Shown here piece by piece: positions 20,070-34,725 of a DNA stretch of 64,000 bases. Position 1 is the stretch's first letter, and each line of letters starts with the position of its first letter. The notes beneath the pieces are model-generated. The model had not been told where the DNA came from and searched no databases. It saw nothing but the letters and a program-made list of their open reading frames with translations. The translations under genes were made by a program, and so were the position numbers. The DNA is from Hyaloperonospora brassicae (Eukaryota > Oomycota > Peronosporomycetes > Peronosporales > Peronosporaceae), in the NCBI GenBank assembly GCA_947650285.1, contig CANTFL010001078.1:62001-126000 (forward strand), read 5' to 3'.

Positions 20070-23000
20070 ATGAGCAGCGCGCGCAGCAAACAGACGCGGC
20101 TGCTGCGGCAGGCCAGCGTCCTGCACGAGCTGCAGGAGACGCAGGAGAAGGACTCGCTCCAGGGGCGCTACGCGCGCCTCATGACGGAGCTCGCGGCGCT
20201 CTGTGGCGACCGCTGCAGCGTCATCACGACCGAATCGCTGCAGTTTTTCGCTTCGGACGGCCGCGCGGAACCCGTGCGGCTTGAGCGCGCCTCCGAGCGC
20301 GTGGACGCGCCGCAGAAGCCCAGCGCGGCGAGCAGCAGCGGCGGCAGTAAACAGGACGACCTGCTCAGTGCCGACGCTGCGCGAAGACAGCGCGTGGAGG
20401 AGCTCACGCGCTTTTTCATGGAGGCCAAGTCGGACATTGAGTTTGCGTTGGGAGGCGGACGGGACTTTGTCGAAGTGAACGAAAAGGAAAAAGATGTGGA
20501 GCGCGAGCGCGAGGGCGAGGGCGATCAGGACGAGGCGGGCGACGAGGACGGCGACGAGGACAGGCACGAGACGGTAGTGGACCCGGAGAAGCAGCTGGTC
20601 AAGATGCACGTCCAGCTGCTGCGGGACAAAGTGGACCACCGCGTGTTCAATGGGATGCTGGGCCAGATGCGGGAGCAGGACCCGGCACTGTATGGAGCAG
20701 TGCTGTGTCATCCGCTCGTGACGGGCGTAGACCCCAAGAAGGAAAAGAAGAAGAAGAAGAAACGAAAAGACAGTGAACGGAAAGAGAAGCAGCCGTCGAC
20801 ACAAACGACGAGCGGCGCCAGCATGCTGGCACCAGATTTGACAGTCGAGCCCTTGTCGACCGAAGACATGACGATGAACATTAGCCGATTCGTAGCCAAA
20901 AGCATTGCAGAAGGGTCGTTACAAGGGCTGATGCTGGCAGCAAAGCTGGTGTCATCGTTTATGAATCAACAGAGCGAGGAGAGTGAGGCGTTGCCGCCGA
21001 CGTTCCCGCTGGCATCGCACCTCCGAGTGCTGCGCGGAGACGAGGTGCCGGAACGTAAGACGAAGAAGACAAGTGCAAAGCCTTTTACGACCAAAGAAGC
21101 TTCGACGTCGACAGTAGCAGATCAGTCTATGGCAGACACAAGCACAGTCGAAAGCACTGAAGGCAATTTCGAGTCTGATTTGCAAAGCGTTGTGCTGGAA
21201 AATACTGCAGTGTCCACCGAAATGGATTTGGTCTCTGAAAGTGGATCTATTGCTAAACTCCGTGCTCGATTAAGTCGTTTTGGGGAAGGTGAAGATGAAG
21301 CAGAGGAAAGTGGAAAAGAAAAGAACGATCGTGCGGATGGAGACGAGAGTCTTGGTGGAGAGGGCGTGGATGAAGATGCGCTGATGGCTCGCGCAATCGC
21401 TTTGTCGCTATCTTCGGAGGTAAACTTACGGAACCAAACTGAAGCTTCGTTAACTGCGAACAGCGAGAAACAGCCAGATGGAACGCAAGAGAAAAGCGAA
21501 CCCTTCGTTGTGAAAACTCGTCCTCCAAAATTTTCCGCAGAAGAGTTGCTGGAGCTCGGTCCATTTGCACTTCCTGCTGAGTCGATCGCTAATGTCGACG
21601 GCGCTTCGGTCATGATGGCGTTGATAGTCCAGATGACTAAATTATGCTCACAGTATTTGCAGCTGTGCCAGCAAGGGGTTCTCCCGAATAACTCGCGCAT
21701 TCAGCCGCATCCACTGACGTTCATGCTGCTCAATTCATTATTGAGGGATTTGCATACATCAACAGCTCCCCATGCACAGTGGGCTGAGGATCTGCGTTGG
21801 GTTGCAAAGTGGCGTCTATTCGTGTCGTGCTCGATGCTTTCGCTGCTTCGAGTACTAGAGGTGCACTTGTTTCACGTGGAAGTGATGGGTATTGCTCCAG
21901 CTTCTGTCGGTTTAGGGCGCATTGCCAAACTCGCTCTCCAGCCAAATGATAGCGGAGGTGGAAATGGCAATCCGTTGTTGGAGAGTTTGAAGTCACTGGT
22001 CGTTCACTACATCGCCGTGGACACTTCTCCTCCACTTGACGCCGATCAGGATGTTATTGATACGATCATTTTCTCGAGCCCTGCAGCTTGCTCCCCGGTT
22101 GATGTTCAAAAGGCTGCAGCGTACTATTTTGCCCGTATCCGTGAACAAGCAATGGCTGCGTGGATTCGTGGTCTTGCTATCTTCTACGATGACCAGAAGG
22201 AGCGGCACATGCTATTGACGACAAGGTTGGCCGAGTGCTTCAAGCTCGCGCGAAGTGGTGAACAAAATGTTGAGTGGAAGTTTCATCAACTGGACATTTT
22301 ATGTGCTCGGTTGGCATTGCCGGATATGGCACAGCATTTTGTGCCCGCGTGTGTACACTTTATTGAGCACAACACAAGAAGCGATCGTGAGCATGACGAT
22401 TGTGACTCTAGCACGAAACCCATTGACGACTTTACTCTACAAAATGCAGCTTCGAAGACAGGAAAGATTAAGGCAAAGTGGAATCCAGCTGTGATACATG
22501 CATCACTTGAATCAGGTACTCTAAGTGCACGTTGCCTCTACGATTACATATCGGGACATGGATCCCCAGGTCTTTTGGGTACGGTGATGGAAACTTCAGG
22601 GGACGGCACAGGCGACAATCAGCTGAATATTGACACTTTGACTAATGCGTACGAAGATATGTGGGATGTAGACCGGAAGCAAAAAGCAGAGGCTTTGGAT
22701 TGCATTGACCGCTTGCCCAGTTTGATTGATCTGCTGCGCGAAAGTATCGTGTGTTCAGGATGGCACAACTTCTCTTTCAAAGACAACTACGAACTGGTAC
22801 ATGCCCCATTGATACCGCTTCTCGAGAAGGACGACGATTCTTCACGACAACTTGCATTGAATGCCCGGATCGTCCTGCTCCGCTCATTTCAAGATTTGAT
22901 GATTCAGCGAATTGGTGGACCTCGTGGTGACGAGCCTCCTGCTCTCGAGTTTGATTCCTCGCGGTGCGCTGAAACAATGACACTTTCGGACGGAAACCGA

Positions 23001-26000
23001 ACCGCAAAGCAATACACAGCAAAACAGTGGGGAATGGTGATGGCTTCTACCGGCTGTCCTCCCAACACTGGCATTCATGAGTGGGGGGTTCGCCTTGACC
23101 GTTGCGAGAAGGGGCATATATTCCTCGGCGTATGTACTAGAGACGCATCAGTAGCGACCTATGTTGGTGGCGACCGACAGGGATGGGGTCTTATCGGGAC
23201 ACGAGCGCTCTGGCACGCTCGGAGTAAGGTTCGCGGCGATTACGGGGACGGTTTTACTACTGGCAGTGTTGTGCGCGTTCGGTTAAACACAGACAGCGGA
23301 GCGTTATCCTTTGGTGTTGGTGATAGTGATTGGGGTATAGCATTTGATGGTCTGACGCAGCATGGCACTTTGTACCCTGCCATTGGTTTGTATCAAAGAG
23401 ACGATCAAGTTACAATTTTACCGGTGCAGCCGATAGTAGACTCAGCTTATGGGGCGTCAACGAGTGGTAAGGTTTCGGAGCCCACAGGCATTGTGATCTC
23501 GGCTGTCCTGAAGCCCTTCTTGCACCACGCGGGAGCTTTGTTGGAGTCGTGCTGCGCATTTCTATCAGACGTAACGGTTAGCACATTCGACATTGAGTCG
23601 GAGCAGCAAGAAGCTCGTAGTGCAGGGCAGCGAGCTCGTGATTTCAAGCAAATGGTGTCTTCGCACCCTCTGTTGTTTTCGATGGTGACTCCGCTAATTA
23701 GCTCCCTTAGTCTCATCCGAAACTACCACGGCTTGTCTTCGACACTAGCTATAACTTTCGTGCCTTGGTGTATCTGCACAATGCAATGCATTGAGCGTGT
23801 AAATCAAGCTCTCCGGGCGCTGGCGTCATCTACCAACGATGACGAAGCAAGTTCTTCCGGTATGCTTGTGTTGAGCGTCGCTGGGGACTGGGAATTGAAG
23901 AGTATGGCAGCCGGCAATATCCCGGCTCAGCAATACCATCTTACTCTCTCTCAAGGCAAAGGTGGCTCGATGCACGGACGCAGCAGTGGTCCATTTACGA
24001 CAGTGACGCTAAACGGTATTGCTCGGGGAACCAAGGTATCGTTTGTGGAAACGTGGCGCCAGGGAGGCACCTGCTTGGTTAAGGGACGTCTTCGAGCTGA
24101 CGGAAACGTTTTCACAGGCAGTTACGAAGACACGAAGAGCCATACAAGTGGTTGTATTGTCGGAAACAAAACGTCACATGATGTCAAGGGCGCTGGTGAA
24201 TGTCAGTGGGTTACAAATCAGCTCGTCATCCTCGAAATGGTTGTTGCTAACCTGCTGGGCTATTTAGGTCACACTTTGACCAGTTTGGAGAATGACGACC
24301 TTCTTGTTGGTAACGCGATTACTAGTGCTCTTGGTCCACACGATGCTGGCAATAGCGATGATGACGACGAAAGTGATGATGTGTACAAGTCAGAATGCTC
24401 GATCGATGAATACGATGAATGGGTGAGTAGCAGTTTGCTAGAGGGTGGGCTTCCCCTGCACAGCGTACAAGTACACTTGAAGGGTGTGCTCAATCGGTGC
24501 TCAGAAATGACTGCGTTCGGTCCCACCGTGGCAACGAGCTCGTTGCCTTTGCTCACAGAAGCAGCTAACAGCTGGACGCAGCTTGTATTGCCTAAGACGC
24601 TGTCAGTCCCTCTTCCGAACTTTGACACTGTACCAAACGATAGTGCGCGTGCCAGTAACACGTTCCTGAAAGACCTCACTGAAAATCGTGGTGAGGCTGC
24701 TATACTGGATGGATGGGTTTCGAAGCATGTTGGCGAATCACCTTTTGTGAGGCTAGGAGGGGAGGCTATGAAGGCTACCCGACGCACTGTTTGCGCTGCC
24801 ATGATATGGCACAGCGGCTTTTTAGGCTGCGTGAAGAAACACGTTGAATATTTGCAGAGCAACTCCACGGAAAGCGATGTTCGACCGCACGACAATTTGA
24901 TGCATATCTGGCGTGCCGCTCAGCGAGTCATCGAGTGGGCGATCCGAGCAAAGAATTCCATGGGATCCACATATACTGTTGTGGCTGGCCTGGTGATCCG
25001 GAAAGCTCAGTTTCTACTTGGAATCGAACCCAGCGCTAAAGCCCTGGCCGCTGCCGAGGCTGTGTTTGCGCTGACGACCGTGGACAGTGGTGCTCAGAGG
25101 ACGGCACCCAAGTCAGCTGTACACGAGTGTGCTGAACGTATATTCAGCGATGTTCTTGTACAAGTAGCACGATTCGTGGAAGCTCCTATTCGCATATCGT
25201 CGCTGCAGTCCAGGATGTTAGAAAAGTGCACGGCAGCATTCTTGCGCACAATGGGCATGTTATCGTTCAGGCATTTCGTTGACGACTTGGGTAGCCCTAC
25301 CCAGCGCAGTGCATTAACCTCGGAGCGTCATGAAACCGTTCAGTCTCCACTCGCGCTATCAAGTGTATTGCAGTGGCTGTCACCGACGCTGGCTGATTCC
25401 AAAGCCAATGGTGGTAATGGCCCATCGCTGGGCAAGAATTTTAGTGACTTCAATGCCAGCGTGGTGCCAGCACCTACGACTGCTCAAGCCACAAGCGAGT
25501 TACCGTATTACCTAAGCGGTCTTGGTGGCTGCGGTAAGCATCTGAAGAATGACCTCAGGGACTCATTCGAGTCATTGTACGGGTATCTGTGCGCGTCCTT
25601 GTCCAAGGCAACTTGGGCTCACGATGCTGATCTGCAACTTGTCATCTTATCAGCGTGGGGAATCATCATTCAGCCGGACGATCATTCATTTCTATCACGC
25701 GTTGGCATTTTCCGAGTGCTACAAACTGTGTTGGACGAGGCTCGTGGCTCCAGCGATTTGACCTCAGCAGGTGGCACAATTGGTGTATCACGGGCCTCCC
25801 ACGATGGCGCAATTTTGGTTGCGGAAGACAAGAAACGAATTGTCCAGGCTGCGTTGAAAGTGGTGCACCTGCTAGCCGCACAAGTTGCCCATGCCAGCGA
25901 CACCGCAGACGACCTCTTGAGCGCGTCAGACCTTCCGTCGACTGCAGGTCTCAGCCTAGGATCGATTCCGTTGCTGCGCAAGCCGTCAGGTCCTGAAACA

Positions 26001-29000
26001 CTTGGAAAGTCCGTGTTTCACATGCTGTACACCGAGCTGAAGAACTCATTGGAAGAGATGCAACAGAATCGGAGTAGCGTGACTTCCGATCCTTCTGTGT
26101 TTGTGACTGATCCGATTCAGTCCAGCACTCAAAGTCCATCTAGGTCCATTCGTGAAGGTCTGGGCGATTCTCAAGAGTATTGCTTCCAGATATGTTCGCT
26201 TCTGTACTCGGTGAGTGGCTCACCTGTATGCAGGTCGCACCTTTCATCATCTCGGTGGCTACGCTTGTTACTAGCTCTCGTGGATGTGAACTCGCCTCAG
26301 ATACAGCGGCGTATCCTGAAATTGCTCCGTCGTTTGCTCCCGTCACTCGATCCATCCTCCCTGAGGGTTCGATACGACGAGTTTGCAAGTTTTGACATGG
26401 ACAGTGATGACGAGTACGAAGTTGACGGCCAGGACGAACCTGATCATGCAGCCACTTTGATAAACTTCTTCGTCGAAATTGTGGGTATGATTAATCCTCC
26501 TAGCGTGGCTGACGTAATGCTTCGTCGGCACGGAAATTCCAGTGAAGATAGCCCGATAGGTCAGGTGGCAGACTCGGGCTTTAACGCTGGACTCGCGGCC
26601 GACGTCATACTACTCCTTCGTTCGTTGTACGAGTCGGCTAAGTGGGCTGAGTACTTGAACAGTGCGATCACTGACGCACTTGCTTCGATTCCTCTCGCGT
26701 GTGTCACGGAGCAAGGAAGAGCCGTGTCAGAAAGTGCTGATTTCGATGTAGAAATGGAAGACGTGTCGAAGGAACTTCCGTCTTTGAAAAGCTGGACAAC
26801 GCAGACGGGAAGTTTCGTCAGGGCTTTATCTGCACTATGCGTTCTAGATGGCCACATCGAAGGCCTTCACGTTGGCGGATCTGTTAAAATCATACCTCGA
26901 TCTGGATCGTCCCTACAAGAGAGTGCTTTTCGAGGAGCAAGAGGCGTGATTGTTGCATATGAGCCGGAGAAGTCAGCCGCCGAGGTGGTGTTGCGTGCGA
27001 GCCGCGCAGATGAGACCGATGGCCAACAACAGTCATTACTATTGAATCGCTCCACACCGGTAAGTAAAGGTGCAGTCTCGGTGAACCAATTGACTGTTTG
27101 CCCGTACTAATCTCTCTTGACGTTTTCTTGCGAACAGACCCGCCCAGTCCGTGTGCCGATTGATGATCTGTTTGCAGTGCCAGAAGTCGAGCTACCCAGC
27201 AATGCATTTTCCGATACTGTGTTGAGATCTTTGCTCGTCGAAAGGTTCCCATACTTTCTGTCAGAAGTCAAGAAGAGCTGTCTGGAGGTGAATGTCGCTG
27301 ATTCTTTTGACGAAGCTGAAGAAGAAGGTGGGATCGAAGGGGATAGTGAAGATGATGACGATATGTCCAATGACGGGTCGTCTTCGCCATCGGCGGTGGA
27401 TAGTGAAATGCCCAGCTGTGCTGGCGTCGACGAATCGGATTTGGATGCGAATGCATCACCTACCCATCAGAAAGTTGGCGCTGAATCCACTTTACCCGCG
27501 GAACCTGCAGACATTATGGCAGAGATGGAGAAGGAGTCACGACTTCATCGAATGCTTCTGTGCCAGCATGGTCTTCGTGCTGCAGCCTCATTGCTGAAAA
27601 ATGACTATTGCGCTGCGACATTTATCCGCGGTGTTGGTTCTGCTGGTTTGAAGAATTTGCTCATGGTCGCTACTTCCGACACACCTACAACAGCAGGAGC
27701 AGGAGATATTTCCTCGCTGGAAGAAACGTGGCTCATGTTGTGGTCCCGGTGGTATGCGATGAGGAAGGCTTATGTCGCGCCGTCACCACCAGCAGACAAG
27801 AAGGAAGACAAAAGCAAAAAAAGTAGAGCTGAAGGAGCTGACAGCTCGCTGGGCCCAATGGTCCAACAGATGATGGAAATGGGATTTCCGAAGGAATGGT
27901 GTGACGTTGCTTTAGCTCGTTGCTCTCACAATGTCGAGGCCGCAATCAACTTCTGTTTCGAACACAGCAGTGACATGGAGCATCTCGTTGCAGAGTGTAG
28001 GTCAGCACAGGGGTCTAGTGGCGAGGGAAGCTCGAAATCGACGCGAAAAGATGACTTTGAAGCTATCAGTCCGTTATTGGAACAGCTGTCCGAGATGGGG
28101 TTTCCGTTCAACTGGTGCAAAAAGGCTCTCGCTGCGAACAGAAACAATGTGGACGCAGCCTTGACGTGGATCTTATCGCATGGCGAAGCTTTGGAAGCGG
28201 AAGACCGGCGGGACGAAGAAGCGAAGCTTCGTGCTTCTGGTGAAGATATAGCAGATGGAAACCTTTCGAGTACAGTTCCTGAAGGTGAAGGTGCTGTCCT
28301 CATGCCAAACCCACTCCGAGCTGTTAGTGGTCAAGCTTGTGTCGGCGAGCACGATTTGATGGTGGAGGGCCTGGTTGGTGGCGGATTTGCTAGCGTTGGC
28401 GCGCCTGACTGCCTCGTTTCCAGTGGACGATGGTACTACGAAGCTACTCTCCACACGAACGGTTGTATTCAGATTGGGTGGGCTGACGTGGCGTTCTGCG
28501 GTGCGGCCGATCGCGGAGATGGCGTCGGTGATGGTGCGCATTCATGGGCGTACGACGGCTGGAGACAACAGCGATGGCACGGCCGCTCATCGCCTTGGGG
28601 ATCTAAGTGGAAACAGGGTGATGTCATCGGTTGTGGGATCGATGCAGATGCGGGCACCATCATTTTTAGCTTGAACGGCAAGATGCGGTCAGCGAATATG
28701 GGTGTCGCTTTCAGGGCTGTTGACTTTGCTCGTGGAGTGTACCCTTGCGCAAGCTTCAACCGAAGAGAGCGATTGCAGTTTAACCTTGGTGGATCGCCGT
28801 TTAAGTTTCCACCTCCGCCGGGCTTTCAGCCGATTTTGAACGTCCTCAATGGGGCGTCTGATCTTAGCTCTGTTCCCAAAGGTTTCGACGTGATTGGGTC
28901 TCGTGAGGATTGTTTGGAAGAAAGTGTGGGTGAAGAAAATTACTCAAATGACACCAGGTACTTCGCACGAGACATGCCTCCATCCATGCTTCGAGGTTCT

Positions 29001-32000
29001 GGCCACGGTCGCAGCAGTGGTTTTGTGTCTGGCTCATTTGTGACGAAGGCGGACGCCTTAGCTGACATTAAAAGCCTGCCTGATAATCGCGTGTATCTCG
29101 AGCTCCTGGTGGTCACGCGCTCGCTCGCAATCTTGCAGGCGAGGCGAGCTCTGTTGACATTGCTTGCTAAATGGCCAACGGGAGTGGTTGGGCCATTCTC
29201 CGTGTCAGCGTTTCTATCTGGAGACAGTGCGTCCACGGAGAGCGAAGATTCTTTGAGGTTCATTGACTTTATTAAGCTCCTTTCGAGCTCAAGCGCGCTC
29301 CACGTATCCACGACGGTGCCCAGCGCGTCAATAACACTGCACGACGATGATGCTTTTTACCTCGTCGATTATGGCGCCACCGGTCGTTTCGCGCTAGACT
29401 TGCTGTCTGGCGTTGTGAAATCGGCACTCGACAAGGCTCTCTCAGTGATTACGACTGGTGTGTGCGATCACATGCCTTTGGTGGATACGATCCTTTCCTG
29501 TATTTCTTCAGAGGTGAAAAGGGCTTCTCAACGCCAGTACGCTAGGATTCCATGGAACTCATCGGAGGCTGCCATGACTGCAACGCTTTTGCAGATTACA
29601 GTTGAAGCAGGTCAGACGTGGTCTGATAAAGAGATGTTGAATCACCCGAATCTCTTTCTTGCAGAGTGGATCAGTGGCTTATTGCTAGAGTCGTTAGAAA
29701 AACACAAGGAGCGGCTTCTATCGCCAACACATGACAACATCCGGCAACAATTGCTGGAAGCGTGGATTTCGTCGCTGAAGTCGCCAAGCATGTGTGTCAA
29801 AGAACGCGGGGCAACTATCCTGGGAGGAATCCTACAAAACGTTCTGCCAAGATCATGTGGAGTTGCTGGTGCAAACGATATTGGTGCACTCGATGGCCAA
29901 TCACATGCACGATTAAAAACGGCCTTGGAGGTGCTTCCTCTACAGCGACTCGTCGACCTCGCTCAAGAGCGAATTCTCCGTGAGTATCCGAATGTTCCGG
30001 TGTGCTCTAAGTACGTGCAAAGTCTGGTGGAGCTTGTATCGGCTGCTGGCTTAGCCATGAGCGCTGTGGGAGACTCTACCGACAAACTGTTCGACAACAG
30101 CTCGTCTGAGCGGCTACAAGCTTGCAAGCGAATCGAAGCAGATCTAGCGCCGATTGATCAGAATGAGTACGAAGAAGTGATGGCCGCAAAGAAGCTACGA
30201 TCACAACAGGCTGCGGAAGAGGCCGTGAAGCAGGAGAAACTTGCGGCCGAACGTGCGGCGACTGCGGCCGCGGAAGCGCAAAATGAACGAGATTCATCAT
30301 CAAGTCTGGGCGAATCAAGCTTCACCGCCAGCGACGCCGATATTGTAGCCCAAGGTGCCAACTCAGAAAGTGTTGCTGAAAGGAGCAATGGTGCCAATGG
30401 TGTCACCAACATGGAAGTTGACAACAGCGATTCCGAAGAAGCCTCAGATATCACGCTGTCGGCAATCGCTAACATGGTAACTGAAGATGGCGATGTGATG
30501 GCAGCCACTGCTGCTATTACCGCGGTTTCCGGCGATCGTTTAGTTATCAAAGGACCGGGTAGACGAACGAAACGGCCCATGCCTGAGCTGCTTCAGCACA
30601 AGACAGGCACGGCGTTTGAGTTCCGTTTACCTGAGAAAGACCCCGACTTCGATACGTCTTTGCTGAACACGCGGGAAATCGACATGTTAGAGGCTGCAAA
30701 GCGTGGTATCATGGGAGACGAACCGAGAGGCTGGAGGCATGGCAACGACGTCGGAGTGCTCGCTGATGCGCACACCGAGCTATGGAGCGGCACGTTGACG
30801 CAATTTCGGTTACGCCAGAAGAAAGGAGAAGGAGATCAAACCGAGTTGAAGGTCGGATGTAAGGTAATTCGTGGGCCCAATTGGAAGTGGCGCGATCAGG
30901 ATGGAGGCGAAGGTAGTGTGGGTATCGTGGAGGGTGTGTCACCTTGGAGTGGTGTAGATGGAGAAGGTATGTCAGTGCGTTGGCCGAACGATTCTCTATA
31001 CACGTATCGCTGGGGAGCAGACGGTAATTTCGACCTGATTCACGTGGAAGTGGATGAAGATGGCAACATCACGCACCAACATGCTACGCCAAAAGCGAAA
31101 CAAGAGGACGAGGGGTCGTTCGGATCCGAGCTACACCTTGGTGTACTTCTATACCTCTCTGCTGACGAAGAAGCTGAGCCAAGCAACGGCAATGGGGAAT
31201 CGAAGGTGGCTGGATCGATGGAGTGGCCTGACTACGGAGCTGCTGTTCGCGTCGTTGGCATCAGGTATGCTGACGGGTCGTTGAGTGTCCAAGAGTTACA
31301 GCTCACTCGTGGCGATCCCGACATGGGATGGATGCTCCGCTTTGGAACGGAAAAGTGGCAACCTGGCACAAAATACATGCTGCGCCCACTCACACCACTT
31401 AACTCACCAGAGACAGCTCCCCACGATGCATCTGAGGTGGACACACTTCGTGGTGAATACTCGCATTCCGGGTATAAAGATGGAGAGCTTGTCGAAATTC
31501 GTGGAGAGCTACAGGTGTCGACGAAGTACTTGTTCACGATGGATCTTTACAACCACTTCTCGACGCTCGGAGTCTCACCCGATGGACTGTCGGTCACGTG
31601 TCACAGTGGAGAATCACGAAACCTTGCACTAGGAACGGTAGGATTTGCCTCGGGTATTCATTACTGGGAGGTCCACGTGGAGCAAGCAGAGTTCGGTAGT
31701 GTGTTCATTGGCGTGTGTGAAAAGGCTGGCCCGCCAGGCTCCCAGGCTGCACTGTCTAGCCGATTAAATAGATGGCACGGATGGGGTTTTGTAAACTTCC
31801 GTGCAACATACCACAATAGTACAGAGCGTATCTACGGCGACCACTTCAATGCAAGCGATACCATTGGCGTGCGGCTCGATATGGAACAAGGCAAGCTGTC
31901 ATTCTTCATGGATGGCATAAAGTTTGGCGAACACATTGTATCTGATTTGGGCGTTGCATTCGAGAACATGAAAGGCGAGCCCAACTCGCGTACCCTGTAC

Positions 32001-34580
32001 CCGTGCATCGGTATGCGGAAGGGTGGGGACCGAGTCACGCTTAATCAGAAGTGGGTATCGATGCCTGGAGTGTCTCCACGTCAGATCCTTTCGGATGCCG
32101 TTGATGTTGGCAAAGCATTGCACTCCTGGTATGCCTCGACGTTGCAAGAAAAAGCTACGGCTACAGTCGAATCTCTAGCTGGACCCTCCTCGATGAAAAC
32201 TGGCACACTCCTCGCAAGGACACCGACGCCAGTAGAAGCTCGTGTGAAGCTGCCGATCAAATTGCTTTACGAGAGCTGGCTGGAGTGGAAGCAATGGAGT
32301 GATAATCACTGGCAGCGGTGTCATGTACGACCACGAGGAATCTCTGTCGACTTCGACACGTCGCCTACTGCTTGTATCCGTGTGAGTAATGCTGCTGGTC
32401 TAGGCGCTCCATTCTTGGCTGGTGATCGCGTCCGTATGTGTTCCAAGTGCGGGCAAGAGTTGAACCAACCGGAGGAAGCTGTTGTGTTGGGCGTATATCG
32501 TGGCTTCCTTTGGTACCGCACGGAAACACAAGGAAATGAAGGCGCCGATGAAGGACGAACGTGGGCCTGGTATTGGTCGCCAAGTGAGCTGCCTGAGCTC
32601 CTTTTGATTCGGCGTGGTGGTAAGGACATGACACTGGTCGAGAATAGTGCATCCGATGTGTCGGACTATGAAACTGCAGCTGAGCACAGTCCATTCGAGC
32701 CTCGCTCGACACTAGAAATGCGTGCAAGGACGGACTTCGCTGCATTTGTAGAGCTAGCTACACGGTCGCATTCGGCCACGTCGGACATGCAGTTGGTTGA
32801 GCGGCTGAATGCCTATTGCGCGGCGATTGGACTTGACGTGACGAATCTGAGTATCACAGATGTTGTGGTTCCAGGGGAGATCGACGAAGACGACGACAAA
32901 CTAAGTGCGGCGCACGGACGTCCCCGGACGCGTTCACTAGTAGTCGATGACTATTTCACGTCGCCGACTCTGAAAAATATCACGGGTCCCGAGTTACGTG
33001 CACGCACTGCAGTACTAAGGGTTCTGAACAGCAAGATTCTTCGAGTGCTCCCGTTTATTGCAATCCAGCCGGACGATGGAAGCAGTACCCAACCGATCGA
33101 AGTCGCAGGCGGTGCTGGAATGAACACTTTTACCAAGGGGTCGGCCGCCTTTTTGTCAACGAGTATGAAATTACGCTCGCTGCGACGACTAGTATTTACT
33201 AGCACCAAACGAGCCTTCTGGGATGACGTACTTCGGGCTACGACGACAAGTACGCCACTTCCGTCCGATGAATATGAAGATCCACGCGAGATCCGCGTTA
33301 TTCGAATCAACCGAATTCAAGCGCAAGCTTCGAAGCTGAGTTTGCTTTCGCAACCCGGTGATCGATTACGCCGTTCCGTGTTTGGCCAGCTCTACCGAGA
33401 GATGCGCGTGTGGAGCGACAGCTTCTTCCGTCGTGCCTACTGCGGAAAGGGTCATGGTGGCCAGCGACGTGCTTTTAAGGTCAAGTTTTTGGGAGAGGGT
33501 GTAAATGACTACGGTGGACCGTATCGTGCGGTCTTTGAACAGATCGTGGATGAGTTGCAGATGGACAATGTGGAATTGTCTAAGGGTGAGCAAGGCTTGC
33601 TGCCACTGCTGATACCGTGCCCGAATCGCCGGAGCACTACAGGCAGCAATCAGGACAAGTTTCTGTTGAACCCCTCTTGTGGCACCACCTTGTTGACTAA
33701 CGGGCCTATGGCATTGGACCTACACCGTTTCCTTGGAAAACTGATTGGCACAGCAGTACGTCACGGCTTACAGATGGGGCTGGATTTGCCTGCGCTCGTT
33801 TGGCGACCATTAGCTGGGCTTGAAGTCAGCCGAGTACACCTGGAAAATATCGATATTGCAGCGGCCAACAATTTGTCCCGCGTGGAGGAGCTCGACTGTG
33901 ATACTGAAACAGCAGCTCAGGAAGCAGAAGAGGTGCTTGGTTACTTGACTTTGTCGACCACGTTGAGCGACGGCGTTGAGGTCCCCTTGATACCCCAGGG
34001 CGAAATGATGCCAGTGACTTTTGAGAATCGCGAAATGTATGTGCACCTCGTGGAGAAGACACGACTGACAGAGAGTAGCCAACAGCTCGCTGCACTCAAG
34101 CACGGCTTAGCGTCCGTGCTTCCAATGGAGTTGGCGCCATTGTTTACACCGCAGGAACTCGAAGTGCTGATCTGTGGAAGACGCGAAGTGGACGTGGATT
34201 TGCTGCATCAATGTACGGAATATAGTGAAGGAGCTACTGAGACGATGCCGCATGTGCAACACTTCTGGGAGGTGCTGCGGGAAATGACAAGCGAGGAGAG
34301 GACATCGTTCTTGCGCTTCGTGTGGGCGCGCAGTCGCATGCCCAACAGCGCCAAGGACTTTCCGATGAATTTCAAGCTGCAGGCCGCATTTGACCCTGGC
34401 GCTGTCGGCCAACCCGACCAATACCTGCCCCACGCGCAGACGTGCTTCTTCGCGTTGCGACTTCCAGCCTATACGAGCAAAGAGGTGCTGCGGGCCAAGT
34501 TGCTGTACGCGATTCAGAACTCGCCAAACATGGACGCCGATGTGAGGCTGCACAACGCCGAGGGCTGGGCCGATGCGTGA
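20070..34580 (+). CDS. Giant HECT E3 ubiquitin ligase (UIM, UBA, SPRY, MIB/HERC2)
   Basis: Two exons, 20070-27059 and 27138-34580, are separated by a 78-nt intron (GTAAGT ... CTAAT ... GAACAG). The product is 4,810 aa. Domains in order (approximate residues): acidic/Lys-rich N terminus; ubiquitin-interacting motif DALMARAIALSLSSE (434-451); SPRY 1 (970-1120); two UBA domains with EMGFP loops (2567-2607, 2639-2681); SPRY 2 (2736-2894); an Ala/Glu/Gln-rich helix (3344-3384); MIB/HERC2 domain VGCKVIRGPNWKW (3567-3630); SPRY 3 (3812-3969); C-terminal HECT (4410-4810). The catalytic cysteine is in LPHAQTCFFALRLPAYTS (Cys4766, TGC 34443), 45 residues from the end, as expected for thioester transfer. 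The size and parts recall HERC1/HERC2, but no RCC1 repeats were seen. The intron is 26 codons long and would be in frame except for its TAA. ATG 20070 is the first in frame. It is probably cytosolic. Confidence 0.92.
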
Positions 34581-34725
34581 TCGCCGACACGCTCTTCTTG
34601 CACTCAGATGGCACTTGCGTATGCATATATTTCACACACAGTTAACAACCAGACACTGCTCTTGCGTTCCAACGTCTCACTCCTTTTCGATCTTGTCCAG
34701 CAGCACGACTTGGCGCGTCACTCGT

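Noticed and set aside
27060..27137. Two separate genes in the HECT region
   Set aside because: The break is a typical 78-nt GTAAGT-CAG intron in phase 0, and the HECT half has no start of its own outside the intron.
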